Shown piece after piece: positions 23,314 to 33,885 of a stretch of 64,000 nucleotides of DNA. Within the stretch, counting starts at the first letter, position 1, and every line of letters starts with the position of its first letter. The position numbers were made by a program, and so were the translations under genes. The notes under the pieces are model-generated. The model ran no database searches. It was given only the letters and a program-made list of their open reading frames with translations, and was not told the DNA's origin. This stretch comes from Hirundichthys speculiger (taxonomy: Eukaryota > Chordata > Actinopteri > Beloniformes > Exocoetidae), in the NCBI GenBank assembly GCA_018398805.1, contig JAGFBZ010000258.1, positions 5,134,501 through 5,198,500 on the forward strand, given 5' to 3'.

Positions 23314-26300
23314 GTAGGACTGGATATTCAGGTCTGTCCTGGGCTGAAACCAGATACACACGCAGCTGCTTTTGCTGTTGAAGCCGTAGGTGGAAACGGA
23401 GTTAATGGATAACTATCAGTGACACTTGTGATGCTCAGGAATGTTACTCAGAACTTTGTGTTGAAAATACATAAATATAATGTAGCTGTAGCTTCTGTTG
23501 TAGAATTAATGAAAGACCTGCTCAGGTATGTGTGCAGCTCTTCTAGTTTTATAGACTAAAGCTGGCTCAGAGACATTATTTTTCACAGCCAACAGCAGTC
23601 CTTCAAATGTTGACAAATGTTGGTTAAAAGGAAAGAAAGAAAGAAAGAAAGAAGGTTAAATACACGTATTCTAGTGGTTGCAAATTCATATTTGTTTTCT
23701 CAGCTGACATTTTGTTACATCCCAGGTTTTGAGGACGCTGAATACTTCAGTGGGGAGACGAGAAGTACCTACTTTCACCGACAGAGGTCGCTGTTGCACC
23801 TGTGTTCGGTTCCTTTAACCTACAAGACCAGAAGCCCAAAATAGAATTTAATGTTTTTGTTTTTAATTTACACTTATTTCTGAATATGTGTTTGTAAATG
23901 TGATTGGGCTTTAGAATAAACTGTATAAATAGATGAATCTCTGTTAGGTCTTAATTCACAGCTCAGATATCAGGTTCAGTGGAAATACTCAGGAGCTGAA
24001 ACGATCACAGCTAACTGTTTATCACCAGACTGCAATGTAGTTGTCACTCAAAGGACCAGACTCCAAATCAGGCATCACATTGTGAATTAATGTCATTTCA
24101 CTCAATGAGATGCATGAAAACTCACCCCCTGTACAGTTCCTGTGGAAGAGAAATCAACCTGACATATGAAAGAGCCCCTTGCCAAAAGTATTTCTTCAAC
24201 ACAGTGCTAAGATGACATTCAGCTATAAAACATAATGTTGCAGAACAAAAGGAACAGCTTTTTATATATTATTATAGATAATGCTACAGAATAAGTTTAG
24301 GTTAAAAAGAAAAGTATGCATCACAAGGACCTTTTACTACATTTATGCTTTTATTAAGCAGTTAGGGATGATGTTGTATGCTGATGTCAAGTCTGCAAAG
24401 AAGTGCACTCACTGTTCTAACAGTATAAAGTATGATTTAATGGTTCCTGAGGCAGCTTTATTTTGACTCTGTGCTCTCCCTCAGGTATATTATGCGTCAG
24501 GGCGGTCAGGCGGACGCTGCTGGCAGCGGCGGTCAGAGCGCGCCCGGACCTCCCATGCATCTGGCAGTGGTGGCCTGTGGAGAGCGGCTGGAGGAGACTA
24601 TCACCATGATCAAATCTGCTGTGCTTTTCAGCGTCAGGCACCTCTACCTGCACATCTTTGCTGAAGATCACCTCCACACTGGCTTCATGGAAACTGTGAG
24701 AAATATTTCTTTTTAAATAATTTTTTTTAAATCATTGTTTTAGAATAAGTGCTGAAAAATGCAAAAACAACAAATGGCAGCGAAGCTTGCCTTAGTGTCC
24801 TTGTTACAAACATGCAATGTATTTTTGTCTGTTTCAGCTGGAGTCGTGGCCTCGTTTTGTTCACTCCAGGTTCAACTACACCATCTACTCCATCAGCTTC
24901 CCCAGTGACAACGCAGCCGAGTGGAAGAAACTTTTCAAACCCTGCGCTTCTCAGAGGCTTTTCTTACCTGTGAGTTTCTTACAGAAGGAGGTGATTGCTA
25001 TGATTGAAAAAAACAAAACACAGCAACCACAACAAGCTGGGAAGAGCAGCACAAAAACCTAAATAGAGTCTGGGTGAATGTAACAGGCAGAATTACAATC
25101 TAGGGTGCAATACAGGGGAAGCCACATCAACACTGTGCTTTTATACAAATGCTCTTGTCAGTCTAGCAGAAACATTTATATTGGTATATTGAAGAAATGG
25201 TCTCCATGTTCTCTGAAAGGCATTAGTCTTGAAGTATAGAAGACAGGTGAGAAAGTCCAGAGGTGTGAATTCACACCTCTGGACTTTCTCACCTGTCTTC
25301 TAGGATAGGATTCTCTTCTATTCTATTCTAGTCTTGCAGTGTAGAAGACAGGTGAGAAAGTCCAGAGGTGTGTATTCATTTATTGTCCTGTGCCATTGAA
25401 CGGGCCGTATCTGTGCTCCAGTGGGTCCAGGCACAAGAATGTCAGGACATTATATAGTCTTTTCTGAAACACATCAGTGAGAAGTGAAACTGGGTTTAAA
25501 TCAAGTTTCTTTTTCAGAACCTTCTGTATTTCTGACAAGATATCAGACCAATATTTTTGTGTTTTTACACAAGAGCAATAATAGTGAGTAAGAGCACCAA
25601 GTCCTGTCTTACATTTCAGACACACAGGACAGATCATGTCATTTTGTTTTTCAGCTGATCTTAAAGGACGTTGACTCGATCGTGTACGTCGACTCGGACA
25701 TCCTCTTCCTGCAGCCCGTAGACCACCTGTGGGGTTATCTCTCCCAGTTTGAGCCTTCCCAGCTTGCCGCTTTGGCTCCAGAACACGAGGAGCCCCGCAT
25801 CGCCTGGTACAACCGCTTCGCCCGCCACCCCTTCTACGGCAGGACGGGTGTCAATTCAGGGGTCATGCTCATGAACATGACAAGGATGAGGAGCACATTC
25901 TTCAAGGTAAGCCTGAACCTTCTCCTGCACTACCTTTCATCAACCACAAGATGTCCTCCTGCTGCAGTTAATGTTCACTGAGCTCTGGGTGCTAAAACAG
26001 TTGACTGCGTGGCTCTGTGTTGACAGAATGACATGACATCTGTTGGGCTGCGTTGGGAAGAGCTGCTGATGCCTCTACTGCAGAAATACAAATTGAATAT
26101 AACCTGGGGTGACCAGGACCTTCTCAATATCATTTTCCACTACAACCCTGGTGAGGCTGCACCCAAACGGACCCGCTGTTAACGTACATCTGTAGAGGTG
26201 ACATGATGCCTAGCTTAGAGCTCTAATCTGTTGACTTTGCTGTGTTCTGTACCCTCCACTCCCAGAGTTGATGCTGGAGTTTCCATGTAAGTGGAACTAT

Positions 26301-29300
26301 CGCCCAGATCACTGCATCTATGGCAGTAACTGTGCCTCAGCTGAGGAAGATGGGATCTATATACTGCATGGAAACAGAGGGGTTTACCACAACTACAAAC
26401 AACCTGCCTTCAGGGCCGTTTACGAGGCCATAAAAAAGGTGGGTGCGTTTGTGGCAGTGCATTGATTATGCACATGCTTTCTTTCTGATTGCTGCCTGTT
26501 CAAATCGAAACCACTTTAAAACTTTTGATTTTGGTCCCAAAACAAGATTTCAAAAACAGCTTTGTCCAGTGCACGTGCACGCACAAAGTTTATAGCACAA
26601 CATTCAATGGCTTTGGTGGACAAAACCTTTTCATGCTATGTTGTTATTTGAATTAATCAATTATTTGCATAATTTCACAACTCAGTCTACATATTAGTAA
26701 TTTGGGATCTTCAGATAAATGTCTTTATTCACTGCTAGTCTGCTAGATTTAAGATCATTCATACAGCGGCCTGCTGAAGTAATTATTCTAATCAAACAAA
26801 CAAACACACATGCAATACACCAAATAAATGGTGAAAAGCCAAAAACCTTAAACGTTTTAAGACCAGTTTCAGATATAGCATCACACCCCAGACTGGGTGC
26901 TGAAGACATTACAGCCATACTTAACCTCACTGTCTTTGATAGGCAGCTGCTTTAGTATTTCTCCAATCAAGTTAACCGCACGGATAAATGCGCTCATTTG
27001 ATTTAGGGCTTTCAGTGTTGCAGCACGTAGAAGGCCGACGGGTGCTTTACAAGTTTACTTTTAACGCAGCATAAATTGTACCGCTGTAAACAATATTGGC
27101 TTATCGTACACCTGTATGTAAATGCATGTATTAAAAAAAAAACATTCACGTGCAGCCTGTAATGTGCAGCCCAACTACTGAAGTTCTAACTCAAAGAATT
27201 TAAGCCGTTCAGTTAAAAATTAAGGCAGTCTATTTTTTTGACATACGTTTTACAAAAAAATGGCTGGATCCTGAGTGATCCAATTGCTAGCAGACAGCTG
27301 TAAGTGCATGTGTTAACACCTGGCATTAATATGTGTCTCCACATGCTCAAATGGATCTCACTCCCCTGCCTTACGTAGAAATAAACTGGTATATGATTTC
27401 TGCCCCCTGTGGTGGACTGGCTACCTTTCACCCGAAGAGAGCTGAGATAGGCTCCAGCAGATCCCTGTGACCCTGCAGGGGATGAAGTAGGCATAGATGA
27501 TGGATGGATGGATGGATGGATGGATGGATGGATGGATGATTTCTGCCTGAAAAACCTGAAATTGTTTGTTTGTTTTTTTTTTTACCTTTTTTGCCTGGAA
27601 AAAGAAGAACACTCTTCATGCATGTCGATTTGTTCTTCCTCAGGCATGTTTTATCAGAAGAACAATACTGGCAATGAGAAAAACCTCAAAAAGCTAGGAG
27701 GACAAAAGGCTTTGTAAGATTGAAACAGAAATGCAATATGTCGCAAATGAGAAGAACTAACGTAGGCAAGTCTAAAGAACTCAGAAAAGTCGATGACGGT
27801 ATGGTTGGGTGTTGTTGTACAGCCTCCTGCCCATACAGAATACAGTCAGAATCACCCTTCAGTGAAGCCCTGGACGTTTTGTTTTTACACTTGAGCTGCA
27901 ACAATCAGTTATTTTACTCATCAAAAATGTGCATATACATAAGAGAAAAGACATGGATCTTAAAATGATCATTTACTTTGTAACGTACATACGTCACTAT
28001 TCTACACAACTTACCCGCACGCTCTCATCTCTACTACCGCCTTATAAACTCTTCAAAAAACTCCATATTCTTATTCTCCCCATATTCATACATTTAGTTT
28101 CTACAAAAATAACTATGTAAAATGAGATGCAATAATCCTATAAACAGGTACATTTAAAGAACTATATTTTGATGAACCAACACATCCTGGGTGCAGTGAT
28201 TGTTCACAACAGATTTTTATTGCGATGTGATTTTATTACAAGATGGAAAGAAGTTCTTACTAAAGTCCAAATATAGATTGAAGAACATACAACAAGTATT
28301 TTGTCCATATTGAAATAAAAAAAAAAAGATAATCTGAAATACTAACAGAAAAAAATGAGTCTTGTTTCAGTGCCTGTGCATCCAGATTGAACGATTATGG
28401 GGCAAATGTTGATACAAGACGTGGAGGAAAGGCAGGTCTGAACGACGGCCCGTCATGAGTAATGGAGGAAGCTCATTCTCTTTTTGACTAGAAGCTGTTG
28501 CTGAGGTGTCACGATCACAGGCTTTACAACGTTGTAATTCCCGTTTCCATCAGTGGAAGAAAACCAGCAGGCGCCCCGTTGTTAAAGTCTCTTGGGTGTA
28601 TCAAAATTGAAATAGACGGGTGGACAAGGCTTTTTAAAGTCTCATGGGTTTAATTTGGTTCAAAATTAGATGAAAAGCACTTTTATTAACGCGGCGACAC
28701 AGCTGCTCTCCTCCACTGCCCGACACTTTTCCCTCCTGGATGAGATTTTGGATTGGCTCTGACCCTAAAGACCCAAAGTACTTTGGAGCTCAGGTCGTCT
28801 GCACGAGAGGACACAAATCTCAACCAGTGGCAGATTGTTGGAATGAAAGCTAATTTCCCCCATGAGGATGTTTACGGCTTGCTTACCCACAGTGTAATGA
28901 TATTGACGACACAAGTGGCATTTACTTAATGAAGCCATCAACGCCGGGAGTCTCATTGTTTTCCTATAGAACATAGATCAGCCTGATGGCTTATCCATAC
29001 TTTATCCATGACCTGAAGTTAAGACTGTGGCTTTATAGGCCAGGATCAATTACAGAACCAGACACACATGTACTTATGTTATGTGCTGGTACAAGTGAGC
29101 ATAAACCCCCACACAAAATATCTGACATACACCTCCCCACTGCAAAACCTTTACAGATTTTTTGATCAGATCTCATTTGCATAGACAATGCAGACATTTA
29201 CAAAAGACAAAAACAACATGTGCCACCAGCCCGGCTAGCTCAGTCGGTAGAGCATGAGACTCTTAATCTCAGGGTCGTGGGTTCGAGCCCCACGTTGGGC

Positions 29301-32300
29301 GCATCTCTTTCTTGTCTTTCATTGTTGATGCAACATACAAAAAAAAAAGTGATAAAGCTTCTCATTCCTTAAAAAAAAAAAAAACATCAGAAGATATTAC
29401 TTTGTTTCAGAAGGATTGGTTCATTGGTCTGTAAGCAAGCACAAATGAGGACATTTCTGAAGTTACTAAAATTAATTAAGAACTGTCCGATGCAATATTA
29501 AGATCTAGATGGATAGGGATGAATTAATTATCATTTTAGAGCCAGAAATGTGTTTGAAAAAAATGGAAATTACTTGAACACCTGTGAAATCTAAAAGGGG
29601 AAGCCTGAATACTGTGAAATGGTATCCACTAGGTGGCAGCACCAGTTGAAATGGCTGCATTTACTGAGTGTTACTGTGATTGGTAAGCTTCCGGATTCAA
29701 AAGTGACTATGCGAACTCAACTGATTTGAAAGACGATTTAGAGCAAGCATAAGATCAAAACAACGAGGAATATTGACAAGCTGAACCTCACAAGAAATCC
29801 CATGCTATGTTCACGTCAATTTGGCAAGAAACAGGTCAACAGTGACTGCAACACAAGTGGTGATTCCTGTCTGCTTTGTCTCGAATAATTAGAGGAAGCC
29901 CTGGCAGAGAGACGCGTGATTCTGACCCCTTACATGTCGTATTCTGTGGTAGTCTGGTTGCTCCTATTGAAAAAAGAAAATCAATTACAACTCACTCATG
30001 TTTATTAGAGCACTTCCATACACCCACAGTGAACAGAGCTAAAGGTATTGGGACTAAATAGTCGCATAGCCTGAAGAAAACCACTTATCAGTGGGGATAA
30101 TTGGAGGAGAGGTTCACAGTGCAAATCAGTTTAAAAACTGGACTGTGGAATACTGAAAAAGGTCATGAGGTCCAAAGAGTCAAGATTTACCCTTCTCCAG
30201 AATGATGAGATCTTTTTTATTGTCTGATTTTCTTACCAAAAGCTACAGAAGACTAAGGAATGATAAATATGATTAGCAAATGATGACTCTATTTTTTGTG
30301 ATTTCTAAAGTGCAAGCTTTACTAAATAACAAAACAGATTGGGTGCAGATATAAATAAGCACTATATTTTTAGTGACGTAAAATGCCACCGCATTTATAA
30401 TGTTTTTCCACCAGGTCTTCTGCTTATCACGGGGAAAAGTACGCTACTAGTATTGTGTCCGCTTTAATGGGTGATTTAAAGCTGCTGCTGCCAAGATAGC
30501 TACTTCTCCGACTCTGACCCTGATCCCAGCCCTAACCCTTGCACTTATCACGACTTTGCGCTGACTGTGTAAACCTGTAGGGGTTGTGTTATGACCCGGG
30601 GTTGCTTCAGTTGGTCAGGTTCAGCAATGTTATGTGCCCAAAAAAGTGATGTAGTGAATAAGATTTTCCTTCATTAAAATCTTTCTTCCCCTCATGGCAT
30701 AACTGTATTGCAAGATGTCAGCATCCACTATTCATAAGGTTCAAACTGTGAACGAGTGGTTCAGGGTGCATGACACATCACTGAGAGTCTTTGGGATGTG
30801 CTGGAGAAGAATATTTTACGCAGCAACCCAACTCTGCTATCATCAGTAAAAGATCATGCTGAAAAATGTACACAACGCTCAGTGGAATAATTTTTTGTGA
30901 CATTCTCTAAGTTTATAAAAAAAAATTCTGTGGATAATGTAAGCCTCAATCAAAGCTGGAGGCATTTTTTTGGCAAGGAGTGTACAAGCTTACTCATGGG
31001 AAATACACAATGAAAGGACTCATTGAATAACATGAAACTAGTAGATTTGTACAATGTAAAAAAAATATGTATATATGGCGTTTAAATGCGCAAAACCAGA
31101 TGTTTTGGGTTTATAGCTCTTCTCCAGCTGGTATCCTGTTAGAGAATGGTTGCGGTGGAAGCGCAGATGTGCTGTGTAGCCCACAGTTCATTTGGTTGTA
31201 TCAACATACAGTTGGCATACGCCAAACAGGATGCCGCTGCAAAGTTTATGACAATCAGAAGCCACAGTGTGGCTTGAAATAGGCATATAAGACTGCTTGA
31301 CTATCGCAGTCTTTAGGCGCCTAAAGGTCTGGAATAGGTCTTTTTTCAATTTCCGAGCGGGTGAAGCATAGGTGTAACGTCAACAATTTACAACAGCTAG
31401 TAAAAAGAAGAAATGTTGGAAAACCACCAGAACCATGAAACCAAAACCTTTGAGGATCAGCACCTGTGGTCTTTCTTCAGGATGAAGTGAAATGCAAACT
31501 TTGATCAAATGTACTCCATTGCAAACTGCAAGTGTCCTGTGCATAACTCACTTTTTCATGAGAAAAAAAAAAAAAAACGGGCACATTAACAGAACATATC
31601 AACAGCTGTTGCTTACGCCTGGTCTCCAGTGGCTTCCCTTCAATCTGAACAACATCCAGAACTTGGTCCCTGATGTTCAAAGAAGTACAACTCTTTACTC
31701 ATAAGTTGGCTAATTGCTAAGGCTAACACTGCTAACGTTGCTAAGATCAAGTTATTGCTGCCATACGGAGAGTAAAGGTTCTTACGTCCTATGGTTACTG
31801 TTAGTATGTAGTCAAATAACTGAAAAAAGTTTGTTTTTCAGAAGCCTGATAGTTATTTTGCATTGCAATAGCTGGTACTGGATGCTAGCACAGCGTTAAC
31901 GTTCTCTGAAATCCATCACAAGATTACATTTTTCAATGCACCTGAAGCAACACCCCGTCTCTGCATTTTTTTTCTAGGTTTTTGTTGAATTTTTTTTTCT
32001 TTTTTTAATTTTGTGATTTTTTTTTATTTACAGTGAGAGAGACAAGAAGGTGTGACAGAAAGAAAATGTGAAAGACATGCGGCAAAGGGTCACGGGCCAG
32101 GAGTCGCACGGGCTGTCTGCTTTATTCGCCCGTGTAGGCCAGTGGCCCGTGTGTGTTGAAAATCTTTAACTCCTTCAGTCGATTTCATAGAGAACATATG
32201 CTATGCTAGCATCTTCCGCTAGGTAGTATGGCATAAATCAGTAGCAGACCCTTGAAAAACTAACTTCTTCAAGTTGTTTAAGTTAACTGTATAGTGCATG

Positions 32301-33499
32301 TAAGCTGCAGCTGTTGTTCCTTAAAAGAACAGAAGTTTCTCTTTCATTACAGCAAAGAGTTGGCATTAGCAACGTTAGCATTGAGCCAATCCTGACTTGC
32401 AAAAAAAAAATTGCACCTCCTTGAACACCAGGGGACATGGTCCATATTTCATACTGATTTCATAGGTATAGACTTCTGGACATATCACAGGAGTGCACTG
32501 AAGTGTGAAATGCAATGTTGTTTTCATCATTCCAACAGTTAAAATTTCTCATAAAGCTCTGTATTATTAGATATAGAAGAAGAAACACAGTCAGCTGTCC
32601 TCCTCTCTGTGCATCACAGCATCCTTCCTCCCTCTCACCGCTGCAAAAAGCAGCGCCCGAGAAACAGCAGTTAATTTTTACAGCTTGTGCTGTGTTCATA
32701 GTTGGATCCTGCTCCAATGCCAGTGGCCCGTCTGCCTCGCAAAATCAATACTCCAACTGTAAATGCTATTTTATGAGCGGTGGGTGTGTATAAGTATGTG
32801 CTCATAAAAATGCCATTCTCTTTGTGACCCAATGTGAAGGAACCAACTGCAAGCAAATGAGCTGGCATAAAAAATGTTAATTCCCCTTTGATTTCCTCAG
32901 AGCGTTGTAAAGGCCTCCTTCATTATTGGGAACACATGAAACTTCCAGTGCAGTCTCAGGTTATTATTGGACTGTAAGCCAAAAGCATTAAACTGACTTT
33001 TAACAGCGCGGAGCGCTTTGTTTGGTCTGTCTGACCGCTCAGATTTGGAATCCCATATGACTTAATGAATTAATTTACTTAATTTCATCCAAGAAAATAA
33101 ATCTTGTGATTTATTTATATCCAAGTATTGTGGGAAGGCAAAAGCAGTTGCTGCCTGAGTCTTTATGAGTTTGTTAGAGCATTTTTATTTGGTCGTTTAT
33201 TTTCATTGTAAAAATGCTTTTTTTTTTCTCTTTTAAAACAAATGTCATCAGATTCATGCTGTTGCTGTATTTTCTCGCTGTGTGTCATCCAATAGAGTTC
33301 TAGATTCTTAAATTCTTAATTTGTTTTGTCATTTTAGTATGTCTTTGGCACAGACCCTGCCACGTCTTTGTTGGATCCGTTAGTGGAGGAGCTGCAGAAG
33401 ACGACGCACACTTATTGCGGCAAATCCAAGGAACTCTTCACAAAGAGACTGTCGCGCAGTCTGGCAAACATCAACAGGAAACCTCCACAGGGACAGTGA
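23111..33499 (+). CDS. gxylt1: Glucoside xylosyltransferase 1 (seven coding exons)
   Basis: Coding exons: 23,111-23,313; 24,485-24,695; 24,838-24,969; 25,655-25,906; 26,027-26,150; 26,266-26,438; 33,338-33,499. They join in frame to 418 codons plus stop. Known: GXYLT1 transfers xylose from UDP-xylose to O-linked glucose on EGF repeats of Notch and similar proteins, acting in the secretory pathway. Seen: an N-terminal basic MRRYIR and a hydrophobic signal-anchor at residues 7-23 (type II membrane protein); the [13 protein letters not shown] start of the GT8 catalytic domain; the donor/metal-binding motif DSD at residues 195-197 (YVDSDILF); the block ending [14 protein letters not shown]; and WGDQDLLNI with C-terminal [17 protein letters not shown] and NIT are possible N-glycosylation sites. 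Length is close to human GXYLT1 (about 440). All introns are GT..AG. Odd: intron 6 is 6.9 kb, against 0.1-1.2 kb for the others. It could be one of two teleost co-orthologues (a or b). Confidence 0.95.
24485..24695 (+). CDS. gxylt1: gxylt1 exon 2 (start of catalytic domain)
   Basis: The acceptor is CCCTCAG. The exon reads YIMRQGG, a Gly/Ala-rich linker, then [20 protein letters not shown] and HIFAEDHLH. It ends GAA ACT before GTGAGA in phase 0. It joins exon 1 directly in phase. I found no sequence in intron 1 resembling the short Cys/Trp-rich optional exon present in one human isoform at this junction. Confidence 0.93.
24838..24969 (+). CDS. gxylt1: gxylt1 exon 3
   Basis: It follows CTGTTTCAG and ends CTTACCT before GTGAGT. 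It encodes 44 codons including [20 protein letters not shown] and the conserved [13 protein letters not shown]. The NYT sequon is conserved with human. Confidence 0.96.
25237..25302. repeat. Loop-free 33-bp palindrome in gxylt1 intron 3
   Basis: The left arm 25,237-25,269 (TAGAAGACAGGTGAGAAAGT and on) is the exact reverse complement of the right arm 25,270-25,302. The centre is GTGAATTCAC and there is no spacer. A third copy lies downstream in direct orientation (25,329-25,378). A perfect spacer-free palindrome is unstable in vivo and during cloning, so this may be recent or an assembly effect. Confidence 0.95.
25329..25378 (+). repeat. Direct copy of the palindrome arm
   Basis: TAGTCTTGCAGTGTAGAAGA and the following 30 bases repeat 25,224-25,273 with about three differences. 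This gives three copies of the arm within 155 bp (two direct, one inverted). The flanking TTCTATTCTA-rich bases separate them. Confidence 0.85.
25380..25637 (-). mobile_element. L1-like LINE ORF2 C-terminal remnant
   Basis: The minus-strand open frame (85 codons) reads [20 protein letters not shown], then [12 protein letters not shown]. This resembles the zinc-finger-like C-terminal region after the reverse transcriptase in L1/Tx1-type LINEs (Cys-x2-Cys, then a C..W..ILS pattern). It lies in gxylt1 intron 3 and ends close to the exon 4 acceptor. Recognition rests on the pattern alone. Confidence 0.5.
25655..25906 (+). CDS. gxylt1: gxylt1 exon 4 (DXD motif)
   Basis: It follows TTTTTCAG and ends TTCAAG before GTAAGC, encoding 84 codons. 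It holds YVDSDILFL with the catalytic-site DSD, then [19 protein letters not shown] and [16 protein letters not shown]. This is the most conserved exon of the gene. The intron before it carries a LINE remnant ending about 15 bp from the acceptor. Confidence 0.97.
26027..26150 (+). CDS. gxylt1: gxylt1 exon 5
   Basis: It follows TTGACAG and reads [20 protein letters not shown], then [15 protein letters not shown]. It ends CCT G before GTGAGG, splitting the Glu codon [11 protein letters not shown] is a GT8-family hallmark. Confidence 0.96.
26266..26438 (+). CDS. gxylt1: gxylt1 exon 6
   Basis: It follows CTCCCAG and completes the Glu codon. It then reads [20 protein letters not shown], a short acidic stretch, and [20 protein letters not shown]. 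It ends AAAAAG before GTGGGT. HGN..VYH is the conserved C-terminal part of the catalytic fold. Confidence 0.96.
27263..27345. repeat. Partial relative of the 11,783 MITE
   Basis: TTAACACCTGGCATTAATAT and the neighbouring GGATCCTGAGTGATCCAATT match the end of a common fish inverted-repeat element, also seen at 11,783-12,298. Only one end is visible. Confidence 0.4.
27415..27540 (+). repeat. LINE/SINE 3' tail with (GATG)n
   Basis: CAGCAGATCCCTGTGACCCT is followed by a (GATG)n tract at 27,498-27,539. The same tail, in either orientation, occurs at 36,993-37,056, 45,980-46,070 and 61,648-61,770. It is a very common fish retroposon end, and the GATG run is its 3' tail. Confidence 0.7.
29229..29301 (+). 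tRNA. tRNA-Lys (anticodon CTT)
   Basis: Seen: a 73-base gene with a complete cloverleaf. The acceptor stem is GCCCGGC/GTTGGGC, the A box TAGCTCAGTCGG, the anticodon loop CTCTTAA (anticodon CTT, reads AAG), the anticodon stem TGAGA/TCTCA, and the B box GGTTCGAGCCC with T stem GTGGG/CCCAC. A discriminator G follows and there is no intron. The sequence agrees with the standard vertebrate tRNA-Lys(CTT), so it is probably functional. It lies in gxylt1 intron 6, same strand. Odd: no run of four or more T follows within the next 100 bases (only TCTTTCTTGTCTTTC), so Pol III termination must use a weak signal or occur farther downstream. Confidence 0.97.
29603..29970 (+). repeat. Unclassified interspersed repeat, copy C
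   Basis: This is the third copy of the family at 1,046 and 6,905, lying about 300 bp after the tRNA gene in gxylt1 intron 6. It begins near CTGTGAAATGGTATCCACTA and shares AGCTGAACCTCACAAGAAAT, GGTGATTCCTGTCTGCTTTG, GAATAATTAGAGGAAGCCCT and TATTCTGTGGTAGTCTGGTT with the others. An extra block (GGTCAACAGTGACTGCAACA) is absent from copies A and B. Confidence 0.6.
29971..33337. other. gxylt1 intron 6, last part
   Basis: Non-coding. It contains a reverse-oriented SINE fragment near 31,990-32,115. Otherwise it holds AT-rich unique-looking sequence with short open frames that carry no motif. Confidence 0.55.
31990..32115 (-). mobile_element. SINE fragment, reverse orientation
   Basis: A T-rich start is followed by AGAGAGACAAGAAGGTGTGA, then GACATGCGGCAAAGGGTCAC and GGAGTCGCACGGGCTG. 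This resembles the reverse complement of the tRNA-derived fish SINE at 22,460. It is strongly degenerate. Confidence 0.5.
33338..33499 (+). CDS. gxylt1: gxylt1 exon 7 (C terminus)
   Basis: It follows TCATTTTAG and reads [20 protein letters not shown], then [10 protein letters not shown], and ends QGQ before TGA (33,497-33,499). ELQKT.HTYCGK matches the human C terminus. It lies 6.9 kb from exon 6. Confidence 0.95.
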   Translation, partial: YVFGTDPATSLLDPLVEELQKTTHTYCGKSKELFTKRLSRSLANINRKPPQGQ

Positions 33500-33885
33500 T
33501 GGGATAAAGGCTTAAAGGTGGATCTAGAAGACTGAACTGAAGACCAACTGACGTTTTTCTGCTTGACCACGCTTTTTTTTTAAAACTGGTGTACAAAATG
33601 GAAAAGGAAAAAAAAAAAAACCAGCTACAGTTTGGTAAACATGTTTTTTCCTGCCAAACTAGTCTGACGCAGCAGACATCTCTGCAGTGAAGCTTTAAGT
33701 TTCTAGAAGAGGTTCTTGAAGCTCATTAAAACAGCTGGGATTGTGTCAGACACAGACTAAACACCTTCTCTAAATAGCTCTTGATAAGAGCATGATGTAA
33801 ATCCCTGAAACCTGCTGTAACTGGAGGGTTCATCTGATACAAGTTTTTTGTTACTAAACAACATTTGCTTTTATTTTTTATTTTT

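Larger units (their letters stand above)
26439..29228. other. gxylt1 intron 6, first part
   Basis: Non-coding. Its second half holds a MITE relative (27,263-27,345) and a GATG-tailed repeat (27,415-27,540). I see nothing else recognisable before the tRNA gene. Confidence 0.6.

Noticed and set aside
23617..23844. Open frame in gxylt1 intron 1 as an extra exon
   Set aside because: It begins in a GAAA simple repeat and has no resemblance to GXYLT1 or to the human optional exon.
32025..32130. Possible second tRNA gene on the minus strand
   Set aside because: The tRNA-like features are those of a degenerate SINE. No complete cloverleaf can be drawn.
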